Notes under the pieces: model-generated
Database searches by the model: none
Told to the model about the DNA's origin: nothing
The model's input: the letters and a program-made list of their open reading frames with translations, nothing else
Position numbers and translations under genes: made by a program
Shown: positions 33,901 through 42,660 of the stretch, piece by piece
How the letters are laid out: every line of letters begins with the position of its first letter
Position numbering within the stretch: the first letter of the stretch is position 1
Assembly (NCBI GenBank): GCA_004299705.1
Contig: SCQS01000049.1
Coordinates: forward strand, 1 to 48,593
From: Rhodanobacteraceae bacterium
Lineage (GTDB): Bacteria > Pseudomonadota > Gammaproteobacteria > Xanthomonadales > Rhodanobacteraceae
DNA: 48,593 bases
Reading direction: 5' to 3'

Positions 33901-34124
33901 GACTTCCACACACCGCCGTCGTCGTTGCCGATGTAGAACACGTTGGACTGGCTCGGCACGCCCGCGATCGCGCGTCCGCGTCCGCCGCGCAGCGGGCCGA
34001 TCGGGCGCCACTGCATCTGCGAGAACAACTGACTACCGTAGGTTTGCGCCGTGGCCGTCGGGCCTCCAAGAAATCCCGCAACCGTCAAACCCAGCAACCC
34101 TGTCACGACCAGCATGCGCTTCAT
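30909..34124 (-). CDS. Secreted VPS10/sortilin-like BNR-repeat protein (paralogue 2)
   Basis: 1071 residues from ATG 34124 (MKRMLVVTGLLGLTVAGFLG signal peptide), chosen because GGGAG lies nine bases upstream; in-frame ATGs at 34133 and 34253 are less fitting. The BNR/Asp-box propeller repeats (STDAGKTW, SLDGGKTW, STDGGNTW, SVDGGKTW, TEDGGKHW, SFDNGDHW) run parallel to those of paralogue 1. The sequence is close in the opening (QWRPIGPLRGGRGRAIAGVP) and in the C-terminal half (VTLDVYTAAGKLVRHYSSAD, MPGNYTVKLTVDGKTYTQPL). It is divergent from paralogue 3. Function is unproven; export to periplasm or surface is likely. Confidence 0.9.
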   Translation of the reverse strand: MKRMLVVTGLLGLTVAGFLGGPTATAQTYGSQLFSQMQWRPIGPLRGGRGRAIAGVPSQSNVFYIGNDDGGVWKSTDYGNSWHPIFDKEPTSSIGAIAVSVSNPNVVYVGTGESNIRPDQATGMGMYKSTDAGKTWQFIGLKDTQDIAAIAIDPHNPDRVFVAALGHVYGPNAERGIFRSLDGGKTWKKVLYVNEYVSGDDIEMDPKNPNVLYATLWQQQQAPWEDGQFGGTEGGIFKSTDGGNTWKKLSKGLPDVQQALLRIAPSNPDILYASVSSGKGAPDGKVGLYRSNDAGASWFQVTHDPRPAERIGGGDLPPLAIDPKNPNIVYSDTPVLWESVDGGKTWFGFRGAPGGDDYQQTWINPNNPNIIAVNSDQGAIVTVNDGKTWSSWYNQPTAAMYKVGIDNTWPYRVCGGQQDSGSACVLSRGNDGELTAHDWHPVGIEEYGGAAPDPLHPNLIYGGSRSGVTVYNRDTGQIADVGPVAGQKPDYRTVRTMPIMFSPTDPHRLYFTSNTVWETDDGGKNWKQISPDLTRKTWTVPASVGKYAGTPDAKPTDRGVIYALAPSPLNGNLIWAGTDDGLIWVTHDGGKHWDNVTPPQLKPWWRVFSLEASHFDPNVAYAAVNTMWLDDMRPHLFRTEDGGKHWTEIDNGITPDAATNVIREDPVRKGLLFAGTETQVWVSFDNGDHWQSLRLNMPAVSVRDLQIHGDDLIAATHGRGFQVLDDITPLRQIDAQVAKSKVTLYKPETAVRVRWDMNPPTPWRMPSLPNPPPGAIIDYYLANNVSGPVTLDVYTAAGKLVRHYSSADPQKPLDPKKLDVPDWWPRPPMNLSTRAGMHRFLWDMHWQPMPGAVQVLDMNQAVKHDTPIMASSPWVMPGNYTVKLTVDGKTYTQPLVVKMDPRVKTQTADLQQQFDASMQAYHEAIAASQALGQVRDMEKQVAARKQSDQLAAYQKQLEALSGPKANSPYAFFFHRGPPNLGSVGGSLQMLMDRMQSADRAPTAADSTALDQTSTQLKSLLDQWQKLKGQPLADLNHALRQTRQSPLVVAKAVAPFDWNAGWITTNRDQEVQ

Positions 34125-34366
34125 CGCGGACATCTCCCGAGCAGGCAATGGATCGATCCGGATGCGGATCGGGCAGCCGTCGAAAATACTACGCAACGCC
34201 GCGGACTTCATCTGCCATCGGTTGGGTTGGAGCAATCGGGCGAGGCGTTGCACGACGCGTTGACATGGTCTTCACATCGCGATGCTGTGTGCCCTGACTT
34301 TCGGCACTCCCGCGCAGCGCATCGAAAGGATTAGGTTCAACGCTTTTGTCGCGAGGGGTGACCGTG
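34125..34366. promoter_or_regulatory. Divergent promoter region of VPS10-like paralogues 2 and 3
   Basis: 242 bp without a gene between the two divergent starts. On the plus strand TTGACA lies at about 34260-34265 with a poor TGCTGT at 17 bp spacing; on the minus strand TAGTAT near 34186-34191 could be a -10. Neither is strong. GAGGGG eight bases before ATG 34367 and GGGAG before ATG 34124 are the two ribosome binding sites. Confidence 0.35.
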
Positions 34367-37300
34367 ATGAAAACCGTGCTTGCGCTTGCCGCATGCCTGT
34401 CGCTGGCCGTTGCGGGTGTCGCCACCGCCGCGACCCAACCCACTGGACCCTTCGCCAACCTGAAGTTCCGCAACCTCGGCCCTGCCGTGTCGGGCGGGCG
34501 CGTCAGCACGGTGACCGGGATTCCGGGCAAGCCCGGCATCTATTACGTCGGCACCGCCGGCGGCGGGCTGTGGAAGACCACGGATGACGGCATCAAGTGG
34601 GACAACGTGTTCAAGCACGGCGACGCCGCCTCGATTGGCGCGGTCGCGCTGGCGCCCTCGAACCCCAAGGACATCTGGCTCGGCACCGGCGAGGCCAACC
34701 CGCGCAACGACGTGCTGCTGGGCCACGGCGTGTATTTCTCGTCCGATGCCGGCAAGACCTGGCAGTTCAAGGGGCTGAAGGATGCCGGCCTGATCGCCAA
34801 CATCGTGGTCGACCCCACCGACCCGAATACGGTCTGGGTCGCGGTGCTGGGCGATCCGTGGAAGTCGAGTGACACGCGCGGCGTGTTCATGACCACCGAC
34901 GGCGGCAAGAACTGGAAGAAGGTGCTGTACGTCAACGACACCACCGGCGCCAGCGACATCGAGATCGATCCGTCCAACCCGCAGGTGTTGTACGCGGGCA
35001 TGTGGACCGAGCAACGCAGGCCGTGGACGCAGGTCAACGGCAGCACCGACGGCGGCATCTGGAAATCCGTGGATGGCGGCAAGACCTGGAGCAAGCTTGG
35101 CGGCGGCCTGCCGACCACCGCACCCACCGACCGCGTGAAGATCGCGATCGCGCCCTCGTCGCCCAACATCGTGTACGCGACGATGGCGACGCAGAAGTGC
35201 ATCCTGTGGGGCAGCACCGATGCAGGCAGCAACTGGCACTGCATCAGCAACAACCATGACCTCGCGGTGCGGATGTTCTATTTCAGTTCGATGGCGGTGG
35301 CGCCGAACGATCCCAGGACGATCTATTTCAGTTCGTTCTTCCTGATGAAATCCACCGACGGCGGCAAGACCGCCAAGGCGATCGACCACGACGTGCACGT
35401 GGACCACCACGCGATCTGGATCGACCCCAAGAACCCCGAGCGCATCATCCAGGGCAACGACGGCGGCGCCTATGTCAGCGTCAACGCCGGCAAGACCTGG
35501 CGTGCGTTCGACAACCTGCCGATCGAGGAGTTTTACACCGTCGCGATTTCCAACACCGTGCCGTTCGGCGTGTGCGGCGGCATCCAGGACAACAGCGCGG
35601 CCTGCGGGCCGTCGAACAGTCTTTCCTCGACCGGCATCTGGGGCGCGGACTGGTGGAACCCGGCCGGCGGCGACGGCACCTACGTGGTGCCCGCGCCGTC
35701 CGACCCTAGCATCGTTTACGGCGCATCGCAGACCGGTTACGCCTCGCGTATCGATACCAAGAATTGGACCAGCACCTTCATCCGGCCCTCGATGGCCAGC
35801 GTGTCGGATACGCCGATTTCGGAACTCAAGTACCGCTACAACTGGGGCGCACCGATCGCGGTGTCGCCGACCGATGCGAATACCGTGTACACGGGCGCCA
35901 ACGTGGTGTTCAAGTCCAGCGACGGCGGTGCGAACTGGACGGCCATTTCCAAAGACCTGACCCGCGACATCAAGGCCCACCAGCCGCTCGCGGGCGGGCC
36001 GGTGTTCCACGACATCTCCAGCGCGGAGAACACCGACACGATTCTTTCGATCACGCTCGCGCCGACCAACCCGAACGTGATCTGGGTCGGCACCGATGAT
36101 GGTCTGGTGTGGGTCACGAAGGACGACGGCGCCAACTGGACGAACGTCTCGGCCGGCCTGCCGCAGGCAGTAAAGCTGGGCCGCATCTACCAGATCGGCG
36201 TGTCGCCGTTCGACGCCGGCACCGCCTACATCGCGGTCGACGGCCACATGCTGGGCGACAACCATCCGTACGTCTTGAAGACCAGCGACTACGGCGCGCA
36301 CTGGCAGAGCATCGCCAAGGGACTGCCGGACGGTTATTCGGCGATCGTGGTGCGCGAAGACCCGAACAAGCAGGGCCTGCTGGCGCTGGGCACCATGCAC
36401 GGCTTGTACCTGAGCTTCGACGACGGCGCGCACTGGGAAGCGATGACCGCCAACCTGCCGACGATGGCGGTGTTCGACCTGAAGTTCACCAAGTCGCCGC
36501 ATGATCTCGTCTTGGCAACGCATGGCCGCGGCTTGTGGATTCTCGACAACCTGCAGGCGCTCGAGAGCTGGCAGCCCACGATGGCGAAGGCTGCCTTCCG
36601 CGTGTTCCCGGCCTCCGAGGGCATCGAATGGCTGACCTTCGATGGACGCCACATCGGTCCCGCGCCCGGCGACTTCGTCACCCCGAATCCGCCGAGCGGG
36701 CCGGTGATCGCTTATTCGCTGTCCAAGGCCATCCGCGTGCCCAAGGGTTGCGCTGCGGAGGCAAAAGCCGACAAGTCGGCGCAGAAGAACGGGGACAAGA
36801 AGAAGCACGCACCGCCGTTCAAGGACTGCAACCCGGTCACGATCACCATCACCGACAGCGCCGGCAAGCCGGTGGCGACGTTCCGCGCGCCGGGCAAGGC
36901 CGGCATCAATCGCGTCTCCTGGAACATGCACTACACCGGCGTCGAGTTGCCGAAATCGATGCGGCCACCGCGCGAACACGAAAGCCACCAGCCCACCGGG
37001 CCGCTGGCGTTGCCGGGCACTTATCAAGCGACCGTGAAGGCCGATGGGCACAGCGACAAGATCGCCTTGCAAGTGACGCCCGATCCGCGCGTCGACACAC
37101 CCATGAGCGTGCAGCAGGCGGTGTTCGCCAGCGCCATGAAATTGCGTGACGAGGCCGCCGCGGATGTGGCCATGATCGCGCGTACGCATGCGATGCAGGA
37201 GACGCTGGGCAAGGTGCTGGCTTCCACCTCCAGCGCCAGCGCAGGCAGCACCAAGGCCAACCTGCACGCGAGTGCGATCGCGCTGCAACAGCAGCTGGGT

Positions 37301-37630
37301 GACTTCGCGAAGAACTTCTACGACCCGAACGTCCAGTACACGGTGCCGGAAGACGACATCCACGCCATCGCGCCCTGGGGCATGGATTTCCTCGGCCTGT
37401 ACGGCAACGTCGCGGGCATGGCGCCGAACCAGGCACCCAACGCGGAACAGCAGCAATTCATCGCCAAGATGGAAGCACGCTTGCAGCCCTTCCTCGACAC
37501 CTTCAACGGATCGTTGCGCGAAGCCGTGCAGAAGTTCGACGCCCAGGCGAAACAGGCCGGCGAGCCCACGCTTTCGATCGGCGAGCCGGTGAAGGTGGGC
37601 GATCCCGAACTGCTGGCGAAGGATTCGTGA
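34367..37630 (+). CDS. Secreted VPS10/sortilin-like BNR-repeat protein (paralogue 3)
   Basis: 1087 residues from ATG 34367 with a signal peptide (MKTVLALAACLSLAVAGVAT) and GAGGGG eight bases upstream. The propeller opens with FRNLGPAVSGGRVSTVTGIP, equivalent to the openings of paralogues 1 and 2, and carries Asp-box motifs (SSDAGKTW, TTDGGKNW, SVDGGKTW, SSDGGANW, TKDDGANW, SFDDGAHW). It diverges more than the other two: the C-terminal third includes a Lys-rich insert (ADKSAQKNGDKKKHAPPFKD) and a cysteine pair around it. It ends 43 bp before a strong hairpin at 37673-37710. Cell role unknown. Confidence 0.9.
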   Translation: MKTVLALAACLSLAVAGVATAATQPTGPFANLKFRNLGPAVSGGRVSTVTGIPGKPGIYYVGTAGGGLWKTTDDGIKWDNVFKHGDAASIGAVALAPSNPKDIWLGTGEANPRNDVLLGHGVYFSSDAGKTWQFKGLKDAGLIANIVVDPTDPNTVWVAVLGDPWKSSDTRGVFMTTDGGKNWKKVLYVNDTTGASDIEIDPSNPQVLYAGMWTEQRRPWTQVNGSTDGGIWKSVDGGKTWSKLGGGLPTTAPTDRVKIAIAPSSPNIVYATMATQKCILWGSTDAGSNWHCISNNHDLAVRMFYFSSMAVAPNDPRTIYFSSFFLMKSTDGGKTAKAIDHDVHVDHHAIWIDPKNPERIIQGNDGGAYVSVNAGKTWRAFDNLPIEEFYTVAISNTVPFGVCGGIQDNSAACGPSNSLSSTGIWGADWWNPAGGDGTYVVPAPSDPSIVYGASQTGYASRIDTKNWTSTFIRPSMASVSDTPISELKYRYNWGAPIAVSPTDANTVYTGANVVFKSSDGGANWTAISKDLTRDIKAHQPLAGGPVFHDISSAENTDTILSITLAPTNPNVIWVGTDDGLVWVTKDDGANWTNVSAGLPQAVKLGRIYQIGVSPFDAGTAYIAVDGHMLGDNHPYVLKTSDYGAHWQSIAKGLPDGYSAIVVREDPNKQGLLALGTMHGLYLSFDDGAHWEAMTANLPTMAVFDLKFTKSPHDLVLATHGRGLWILDNLQALESWQPTMAKAAFRVFPASEGIEWLTFDGRHIGPAPGDFVTPNPPSGPVIAYSLSKAIRVPKGCAAEAKADKSAQKNGDKKKHAPPFKDCNPVTITITDSAGKPVATFRAPGKAGINRVSWNMHYTGVELPKSMRPPREHESHQPTGPLALPGTYQATVKADGHSDKIALQVTPDPRVDTPMSVQQAVFASAMKLRDEAAADVAMIARTHAMQETLGKVLASTSSASAGSTKANLHASAIALQQQLGDFAKNFYDPNVQYTVPEDDIHAIAPWGMDFLGLYGNVAGMAPNQAPNAEQQQFIAKMEARLQPFLDTFNGSLREAVQKFDAQAKQAGEPTLSIGEPVKVGDPELLAKDS

Positions 37631-37672
37631 GGCGGCGCGCAGCCTTTTGACGCATTCCGCTCGCGCATTTGC

Positions 37673-37710
37673 GCCCTCTCCCCAACGGCTTCATCGTTGG
37701 GGGAGAGGGC
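37673..37710. terminator. Strong bidirectional hairpin, probable terminator
   Basis: GCCCTCTCCCCAACG (37673-37687) pairs with CGTTGGGGGAGAGGGC (37695-37710), one bulged G, followed by TTTCG on the plus strand. It lies between the convergent paralogue-3 and hemC genes, so it can end both transcripts. The T-run is short, so efficiency is uncertain; the same sequence type is also a common xanthomonad intergenic repeat. Confidence 0.65.
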
Positions 37711-37775
37711 TTTCGCATTCGAAGCACCCGCCTGCGAGGAAACCTCAGGGCTGGATCGGGGTATTCAAACCAGGC

Positions 37776-38690
37776 TCACCTGTGTAGCAAAGCGTCCGCG
37801 CCTTGTTCCCGCAGCAGCTGCGCAACCTCATGGCCCAACGCGCCGGGTTCATCGCCGCGCGCACGCGCACGCAACACGCGACCAGCGTGTGCATCGCCCA
37901 GCAACCCGTACAGGTGCAAGTCGCCATCGCGCTGCGCTTCGCACCACGCACCCAACGGCATCGTGCAGTCGCCGCCCAGCGCGGCGTTGAGCGCACGCTC
38001 GGCGCCGACCGTGCGCCGCGTCGCGGCATCGTCCAGCACGTGCACGTATTCGATCACGCGCGCGTCGCCCGCGCGGGTTTCCACCGCGATCGCGGCTTGC
38101 CCCGGCGCCGGCAGCCAAGCGGGCGGCGCTAGCCGCGCGCGGATGCGCGTGTCATAACCCATACGCTGCAGACCCGCGACGGCCAGGATGATCGCCGCGT
38201 AGTCGCCGCGGTCGAGTTTGGCGAGACGCGTGCCGACGTTGCCGCGCAGGTCGGCGACCCCGATGTCCGGCCGACGTGCTCGCAGTTGCGCGGCGCGGCG
38301 CAACGATGACGTGCCCACCCTGGCGCCGCGCGGCAGCTCGTCGAGCGATGCGAAATCGTTGCTGACCCAGGCATCGGCGCAATCGGCGCGCGCCAGGATC
38401 GCCGCGAGCGTGAACTGGGCATCAAGCTGCGCCGGCACGTCCTTCAGCGAATGCACCGCGAGGTCGGCGCGGCCTTCGGCCAGCGCGATTTCCAGTTCCT
38501 TCAGGAACAAGCCTTTCCCGCCGATCGCGGCCAGCGAGCGGTCCAGCACCTCGTCGCCACGGGTGGACAGCGGCAACAGCTCGACCCGTAGTCCCGGATT
38601 CACGTCGCGCAAACGCTGCGCGACGTGTTCGGCCTGCCACAGTGCCAACGGACTTTTGCGGGTGGCGATTCGAAGCGCGGTGTCGGACAT
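37776..38690 (-). CDS. hemC: Hydroxymethylbilane synthase (porphobilinogen deaminase)
   Basis: 304 residues. It condenses four porphobilinogen molecules into hydroxymethylbilane for heme synthesis. The start at 38690 gives [20 protein letters not shown], the family N-terminus; further hallmarks are [31 protein letters not shown] and [13 protein letters not shown]. The dipyrromethane cofactor cysteine is Cys242 in [11 protein letters not shown], the same number as in E. coli. Active-site Asp is in HSLKD. It is alone on the minus strand, with the acyltransferase-transporter gene 60 bp upstream. No hemD lies next to it in this window. Confidence 0.96.
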   Translation of the reverse strand: MSDTALRIATRKSPLALWQAEHVAQRLRDVNPGLRVELLPLSTRGDEVLDRSLAAIGGKGLFLKELEIALAEGRADLAVHSLKDVPAQLDAQFTLAAILARADCADAWVSNDFASLDELPRGARVGTSSLRRAAQLRARRPDIGVADLRGNVGTRLAKLDRGDYAAIILAVAGLQRMGYDTRIRARLAPPAWLPAPGQAAIAVETRAGDARVIEYVHVLDDAATRRTVGAERALNAALGGDCTMPLGAWCEAQRDGDLHLYGLLGDAHAGRVLRARARGDEPGALGHEVAQLLREQGADALLHR

Positions 38691-38750
38691 GAGGCATTCG
38701 ATCGGAATCAACACCGCAGTATCGCACTACCCACCGTGCCACGCAGCGAT

Positions 38751-40622
38751 TCAGGCATCGGCGCCCCGCAGCGCGCGCACCGCGGCTTCCATCTGCGTGG
38801 CGTCGCTGCGCGCGCCATCCTCGTGTGCGCCGACAGCAAGCTCGATGCGGGCGCGGAAACGTCGCGGCAAGCGCGCGCGGCCCATGCGCGAATCGCGCCG
38901 GCTCCACATGCTGCGCCACAATCCGCGCAACGCCATCGGGATCACCGGCACCGGACGCCGCGCGAGGATCTTCTCGACGCCGGGTCGAAAGGTCGCGATT
39001 TCGCCGTCCAGCGTCAGGCCGCCCTCGGGAAACACGCACACCAGTTCACCTTCGGCCAGCGCGGCATCGATTTCATCGAAGGCGCGCGCCAGCAACTTGG
39101 GATTCTCCTTGCCACCCGCAATCGGAATGGCCTTGGCGGCGCGGAACACGAAGCTCAAGACCGGTACCCGGAAAATCTTGTAGTACATCACGAAGCGCAC
39201 CGGACGGCGCACGCTGCCCATGATGATCAGCGCATCCATGAAACTGACGTGGTTGCACACCAGCAGCGCCGGACCCTCGTCGGGAATGCGCTCCAGCCCT
39301 TCGACACGCACCCGGTACAGCACGCTGATCAGCAGCCAGTCCACGAACCGCATCAGGAATTCCGGCACCAGCAGGAAAATCCACAGCGTCACCACGGCAT
39401 TCAGCACTGCGGTCACGAGGAACAGTTGCGGGATGGTGAGCCCGGCCGCAAGCAAGCCGAGCCCGAACAGCGCCGCGGCCACGAGGAAGATCGCGTTGAT
39501 GATGTTGTTGCCGGCGATGACGCGAGAGAGCTCCCCTTGCGGCGTGCGGCTCTGCACCAGCGCGAACAGCGGCACGATGAAGAAGCCCGTGAACACGCCG
39601 ATGAGCGCGAGGTCCGCCGCGATCCAGCCGTTGCCCGCCCGGCCGAGGAACGCGAGCCAGCCGAGCTCCGTGTAACCGGGCGCGGTGTGGCGGGCGAAGT
39701 AGAGCAGCACGCCGAACACGGTCATGCCGAACGCGCCCATCGGCACCAGGCCGATCTCGACCTTGTGCCCAGACAGGCGTTCGCACAGCAGCGAGCCGAT
39801 GCCGACGCCGATCGAAAACAGCGCCAGCACCATGATTTCGACGCTGGCGCCGCCGCCGAGGTACATCCGCGTGTAGTTCGGAAGCTGCGCGGTCACCACG
39901 CCGCCGAAGAACCAGAACCACGAAATCCCGAGCACCGAATTGAACACCGCGCGCCGCTTGGCGGTGAGCTTCAGCACCCGCCCGCTCTCGGTAACGGGAT
40001 TCCAGTTGAATTTCAGGTCCGGCGCCGCAGCCGGCACCCGCGGGATCGCGAAGCTCGCCGCAAGGCCCAGCACCGCGATACCGATGATGAGCACCGACGC
40101 GGCGAGCCAGCCAGCGTGCGAGGCCATCGCGGCGCCGCCCGCGATCATGCCGACGAGGATCGCGATGTCGGTGCCGGTCTCGACCAGGCCATTGCCGCCC
40201 ACGAGTTCGCCCGGCTTCAGCACCTGCGGCAGGATCGCGTACTTGATCGGCCCGAACACGGTGGAGAGCACGCCCATCAGGAACAGCACGACGAACAGCA
40301 GCAGCGGACTCTTCGCGTAAAAGCCCCACGCGGCGATGCACACCGCGACGATCTCCAGCACCCGGACCCAGCGGATCAGCGTGTGTTTCTCGTACTTCTC
40401 GCCAAGCTGGCCCGCGCTCGCCGAGAACAGGAAGAACGGCAGGATGAAGATCGCCGGCGCGAGGTTGGAATAGAACCCGATCTGGCTGGTCGTCAGCCCC
40501 ATCTCGAAGCCGACCAGCACGATGGTCGCGTTGCGGAACGCGTTGTCGTTGAACGCCGCCAGCGATTGCACCGCGAAAAACGGCGCGAAGCGTCGCTTGC
40601 CGAGCAAACGGAATTGGTTCAT
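38751..40622 (-). CDS. MFS transporter fused to PlsC-type 1-acyltransferase
   Basis: 623 residues. Residues 1 to about 430 are a 12-helix major-facilitator domain opening with RRFAPFFAVQSLAAFNDNAF, which matches lysophospholipid transporter LplT. Residues about 440-600 are a PlsC acyltransferase with NHVSFMD (His458, Asp463) and the FPEGGLT glycerol-phosphate site at 531-537. It probably flips lysophospholipid inward and re-acylates it, the job done in E. coli by separate LplT and Aas proteins. The acyl-ACP synthetase part of Aas is missing here. ATG 40622 has GGGGA seven bases upstream. It is transcribed toward hemC with a 60-bp gap. Confidence 0.92.
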   Translation of the reverse strand: MNQFRLLGKRRFAPFFAVQSLAAFNDNAFRNATIVLVGFEMGLTTSQIGFYSNLAPAIFILPFFLFSASAGQLGEKYEKHTLIRWVRVLEIVAVCIAAWGFYAKSPLLLFVVLFLMGVLSTVFGPIKYAILPQVLKPGELVGGNGLVETGTDIAILVGMIAGGAAMASHAGWLAASVLIIGIAVLGLAASFAIPRVPAAAPDLKFNWNPVTESGRVLKLTAKRRAVFNSVLGISWFWFFGGVVTAQLPNYTRMYLGGGASVEIMVLALFSIGVGIGSLLCERLSGHKVEIGLVPMGAFGMTVFGVLLYFARHTAPGYTELGWLAFLGRAGNGWIAADLALIGVFTGFFIVPLFALVQSRTPQGELSRVIAGNNIINAIFLVAAALFGLGLLAAGLTIPQLFLVTAVLNAVVTLWIFLLVPEFLMRFVDWLLISVLYRVRVEGLERIPDEGPALLVCNHVSFMDALIIMGSVRRPVRFVMYYKIFRVPVLSFVFRAAKAIPIAGGKENPKLLARAFDEIDAALAEGELVCVFPEGGLTLDGEIATFRPGVEKILARRPVPVIPMALRGLWRSMWSRRDSRMGRARLPRRFRARIELAVGAHEDGARSDATQMEAAVRALRGADA

Positions 40623-40744
40623 GCAAGTTCCCCAACCACCCTGACCTGCGCACCATAGCGGCGCCTGCCGGGTATCGGTAGCCCACTCGATATTCCATTG
40701 GATGACTTGCGATATAAAGTGCCGGCCACGATGGGAGGATCATC

Positions 40745-41362
40745 ATGAAGACATCGGTTTTCGTCGGTACCAGCCTCGATGGCTTTATCGCGCGTCTCGG
40801 CGGGGAACTCGATTTTCTGCCTGCCAATGGCGGTGAACCGCATGGCTACGATGAGTTCTTCGCCAGCGTGGACGCGCTCGTCATCGGTCGCAAGACCTAC
40901 GAAACCGTGCTGGCTTTCGACAACTGGCCCTACGGCGACAAACCCGTGTTTGTCCTGAGTACGCGCAGACCAACCCCTGCACCCGACGGTGCCATCATCG
41001 AATGGTTGTCGGGAGGGCCCGCCGAGATCGTATCGCAGCTCGCAGCCCGTGGTCTCGAACACATCTACGTGGATGGCGGCATCACGATCCAACGCTTCCT
41101 GCGGGCTGGCCTGATCCAGCGCATCATCATCACGCGTGTCCCGGTACTCATCGGGGCCGGCATTCCGCTCTTCGGCCACCTGTCGCGCGATATCGTGCTC
41201 AAGCACGTGACGACGCGTGCGTACGCCAGTGGGATGGTAACGAGCGAATACGAGGTCGTAGCGCCTGACCATCGACAAAAGCTTGCAGGCCCCCAGGCGA
41301 ATGGAATAAGCACATGGGCATCGGGCAGCAAAGCCACTGGGTCCCGGCTTGCGCCGGGATGA
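40745..41362 (+). CDS. RibD C-terminal/dihydrofolate-reductase-like protein
   Basis: 205 residues. MKTSVFVGTSLDGFIARLGG, DALVIGRKTYETVLAF, PVFVLSTRRP and HIYVDGGITIQRFL are typical of the RibD_C/YyaP group, NADPH-binding proteins of DHFR fold. The true substrate of these proteins is generally unknown; antifolate-sensitive DHFR activity should not be assumed. GGGAGG before ATG 40745 is a good ribosome site. The family usually ends near YEVVA; the last 30 residues here are an extension, the last ten encoded by a REP-like palindrome (41342-41359), which also supplies the stop. It converges with purD. Confidence 0.85.
   Translation: MKTSVFVGTSLDGFIARLGGELDFLPANGGEPHGYDEFFASVDALVIGRKTYETVLAFDNWPYGDKPVFVLSTRRPTPAPDGAIIEWLSGGPAEIVSQLAARGLEHIYVDGGITIQRFLRAGLIQRIIITRVPVLIGAGIPLFGHLSRDIVLKHVTTRAYASGMVTSEYEVVAPDHRQKLAGPQANGISTWASGSKATGSRLAPG
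41342..41359. repeat. REP-like palindrome at the 3' end of the DHFR-like gene
   Basis: Perfect 7-bp stem TCCCGGC (41342-41348) / GCCGGGA (41353-41359), loop TTGC, followed by TGACG. It is the same family as the element at 11821-11847. The TGA stop of the DHFR-like gene (41360-41362) is the TGAC of the repeat. It lies between convergent genes and may end both transcripts. Confidence 0.7.
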
Positions 41363-41375
41363 CGAGCAGAAAGCG

Positions 41376-42659
41376 TTAGCCGCGCGGCAGCGCCCGATGC
41401 CCGATGTCGCGCCGGCAGAACGCGCCATCGAAATGGATGTGTTCGACAGCGGCGTAGGCGCGGTCGCGTGCCTGCGCGAGATCCTCGCCCAATGCGCAGA
41501 CGCACAATACGCGGCCACCAGCGGTGGTGACGTTGCCGGCCGCGTCGAGTTTGGTGCCGGCGTGGAAGACCTTCACGTCGGGATCGAATTTTGTGTCCAG
41601 CCCGGAAATCACGTCGCCGTTTTTCACCTTGCCCGGATAACCCTCCGCGGCCATCACCACACCCAGTGACGGGCGCGGATCCCACTGCGCCTGCACGCTA
41701 TCCAGCTTGCCATCCAACGCGGCTTCGATCAGCTCCGGGAAATCCGATTGCAGGCGCTGCATGATCGGCTGGGTTTCGGGATCGCCGAAGCGCACGTTGA
41801 ACTCGATCACTTTGGGCGTGCCCGACTTGTCGATCATCAAACCGGCGTAAAGAAATCCGGTGAACGGCGCGCCTTCGGCCGCCATCCCGCGCAAGGTCGG
41901 CTCGATGATTTCCGCGCGGATGCGCCGTTCGACTTCCGGTGTCACCACCGGCGCCGGCGAATACGCGCCCATGCCGCCGGTGTTGGGGCCGGTGTCGTCC
42001 TCGCCCACGCGCTTGTGGTCCTGGCTGGATGCCATCGGCAGGTAGTGCGCGCCGTCGGCCATCACGATGTAGCTGGCTTCCTCGCCTGCGAGGTATTCCT
42101 CGATCACCACCCGCGCGCCGGCAGCGCCGAACGCGTGCGCACCCAGCATGTCGGAGAGTGCGTGTTCGGCATCGCGCTGCGTCATCGCCACCACCACGCC
42201 CTTGCCCGCGGCCAGGCCATCGGCCTTGATCACGATGGGTGCACCATGCGTGCGCAGGTATTCGAGCGCGGGTTCGAGCGCGGTGAACACCGCGTAATCC
42301 GCGGTGGGAATGTGGTGACGCGCCAGGAAATCCTTGGTGAAGGCCTTGGAGCCTTCAAGTTGCGCGGCGGCGGCGGTCGGCCCGAAGATGCGCAGCCCCG
42401 CAGCGCGAAATCGATCGACCACGCCCGCGACCAGTGGCGCTTCAGGCCCCACCACGGTGAAGCCCACACGCTCGTCCCGCGCGAGTTTCGACAAGCCGTC
42501 AAGGTCAGTGGCGGACACCGCGGCATTGCGCAGCTTTGCCTCGCGCGCGGTGCCGGCGTTGCCCGGCGCCACGATCACTTTGGAAACGCGCGGCGACTGC
42601 GCCAGCTTCCAGGCCAGCGCGTGTTCACGGCCACCGGAGCCGATGACGAGAATCTTCAT
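41376..42659 (-). CDS. purD: Phosphoribosylamine-glycine ligase (GAR synthetase)
   Basis: 427 residues. It joins phosphoribosylamine and glycine with ATP, the second step of purine synthesis. MKILVIGSGGREHALAWKLA is the family N-terminus; the ATP-grasp centre includes PIVIKADGLAAGKGVVVAM, VVIEEYLAGEEAS and IEFNVRFGDPETQ, the Mg-binding region, and SQDHKRVGEDDTGPNTGGMG is the conserved glycine loop. Length matches the family. No purH lies beside it. The 167-bp upstream gap holds an inverted repeat of GGTACCGGGGAC type. Converges with the DHFR-like gene, 13 bp apart. Confidence 0.96.
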   Translation of the reverse strand: MKILVIGSGGREHALAWKLAQSPRVSKVIVAPGNAGTAREAKLRNAAVSATDLDGLSKLARDERVGFTVVGPEAPLVAGVVDRFRAAGLRIFGPTAAAAQLEGSKAFTKDFLARHHIPTADYAVFTALEPALEYLRTHGAPIVIKADGLAAGKGVVVAMTQRDAEHALSDMLGAHAFGAAGARVVIEEYLAGEEASYIVMADGAHYLPMASSQDHKRVGEDDTGPNTGGMGAYSPAPVVTPEVERRIRAEIIEPTLRGMAAEGAPFTGFLYAGLMIDKSGTPKVIEFNVRFGDPETQPIMQRLQSDFPELIEAALDGKLDSVQAQWDPRPSLGVVMAAEGYPGKVKNGDVISGLDTKFDPDVKVFHAGTKLDAAGNVTTAGGRVLCVCALGEDLAQARDRAYAAVEHIHFDGAFCRRDIGHRALPRG

Positions 42660-42660
42660 G

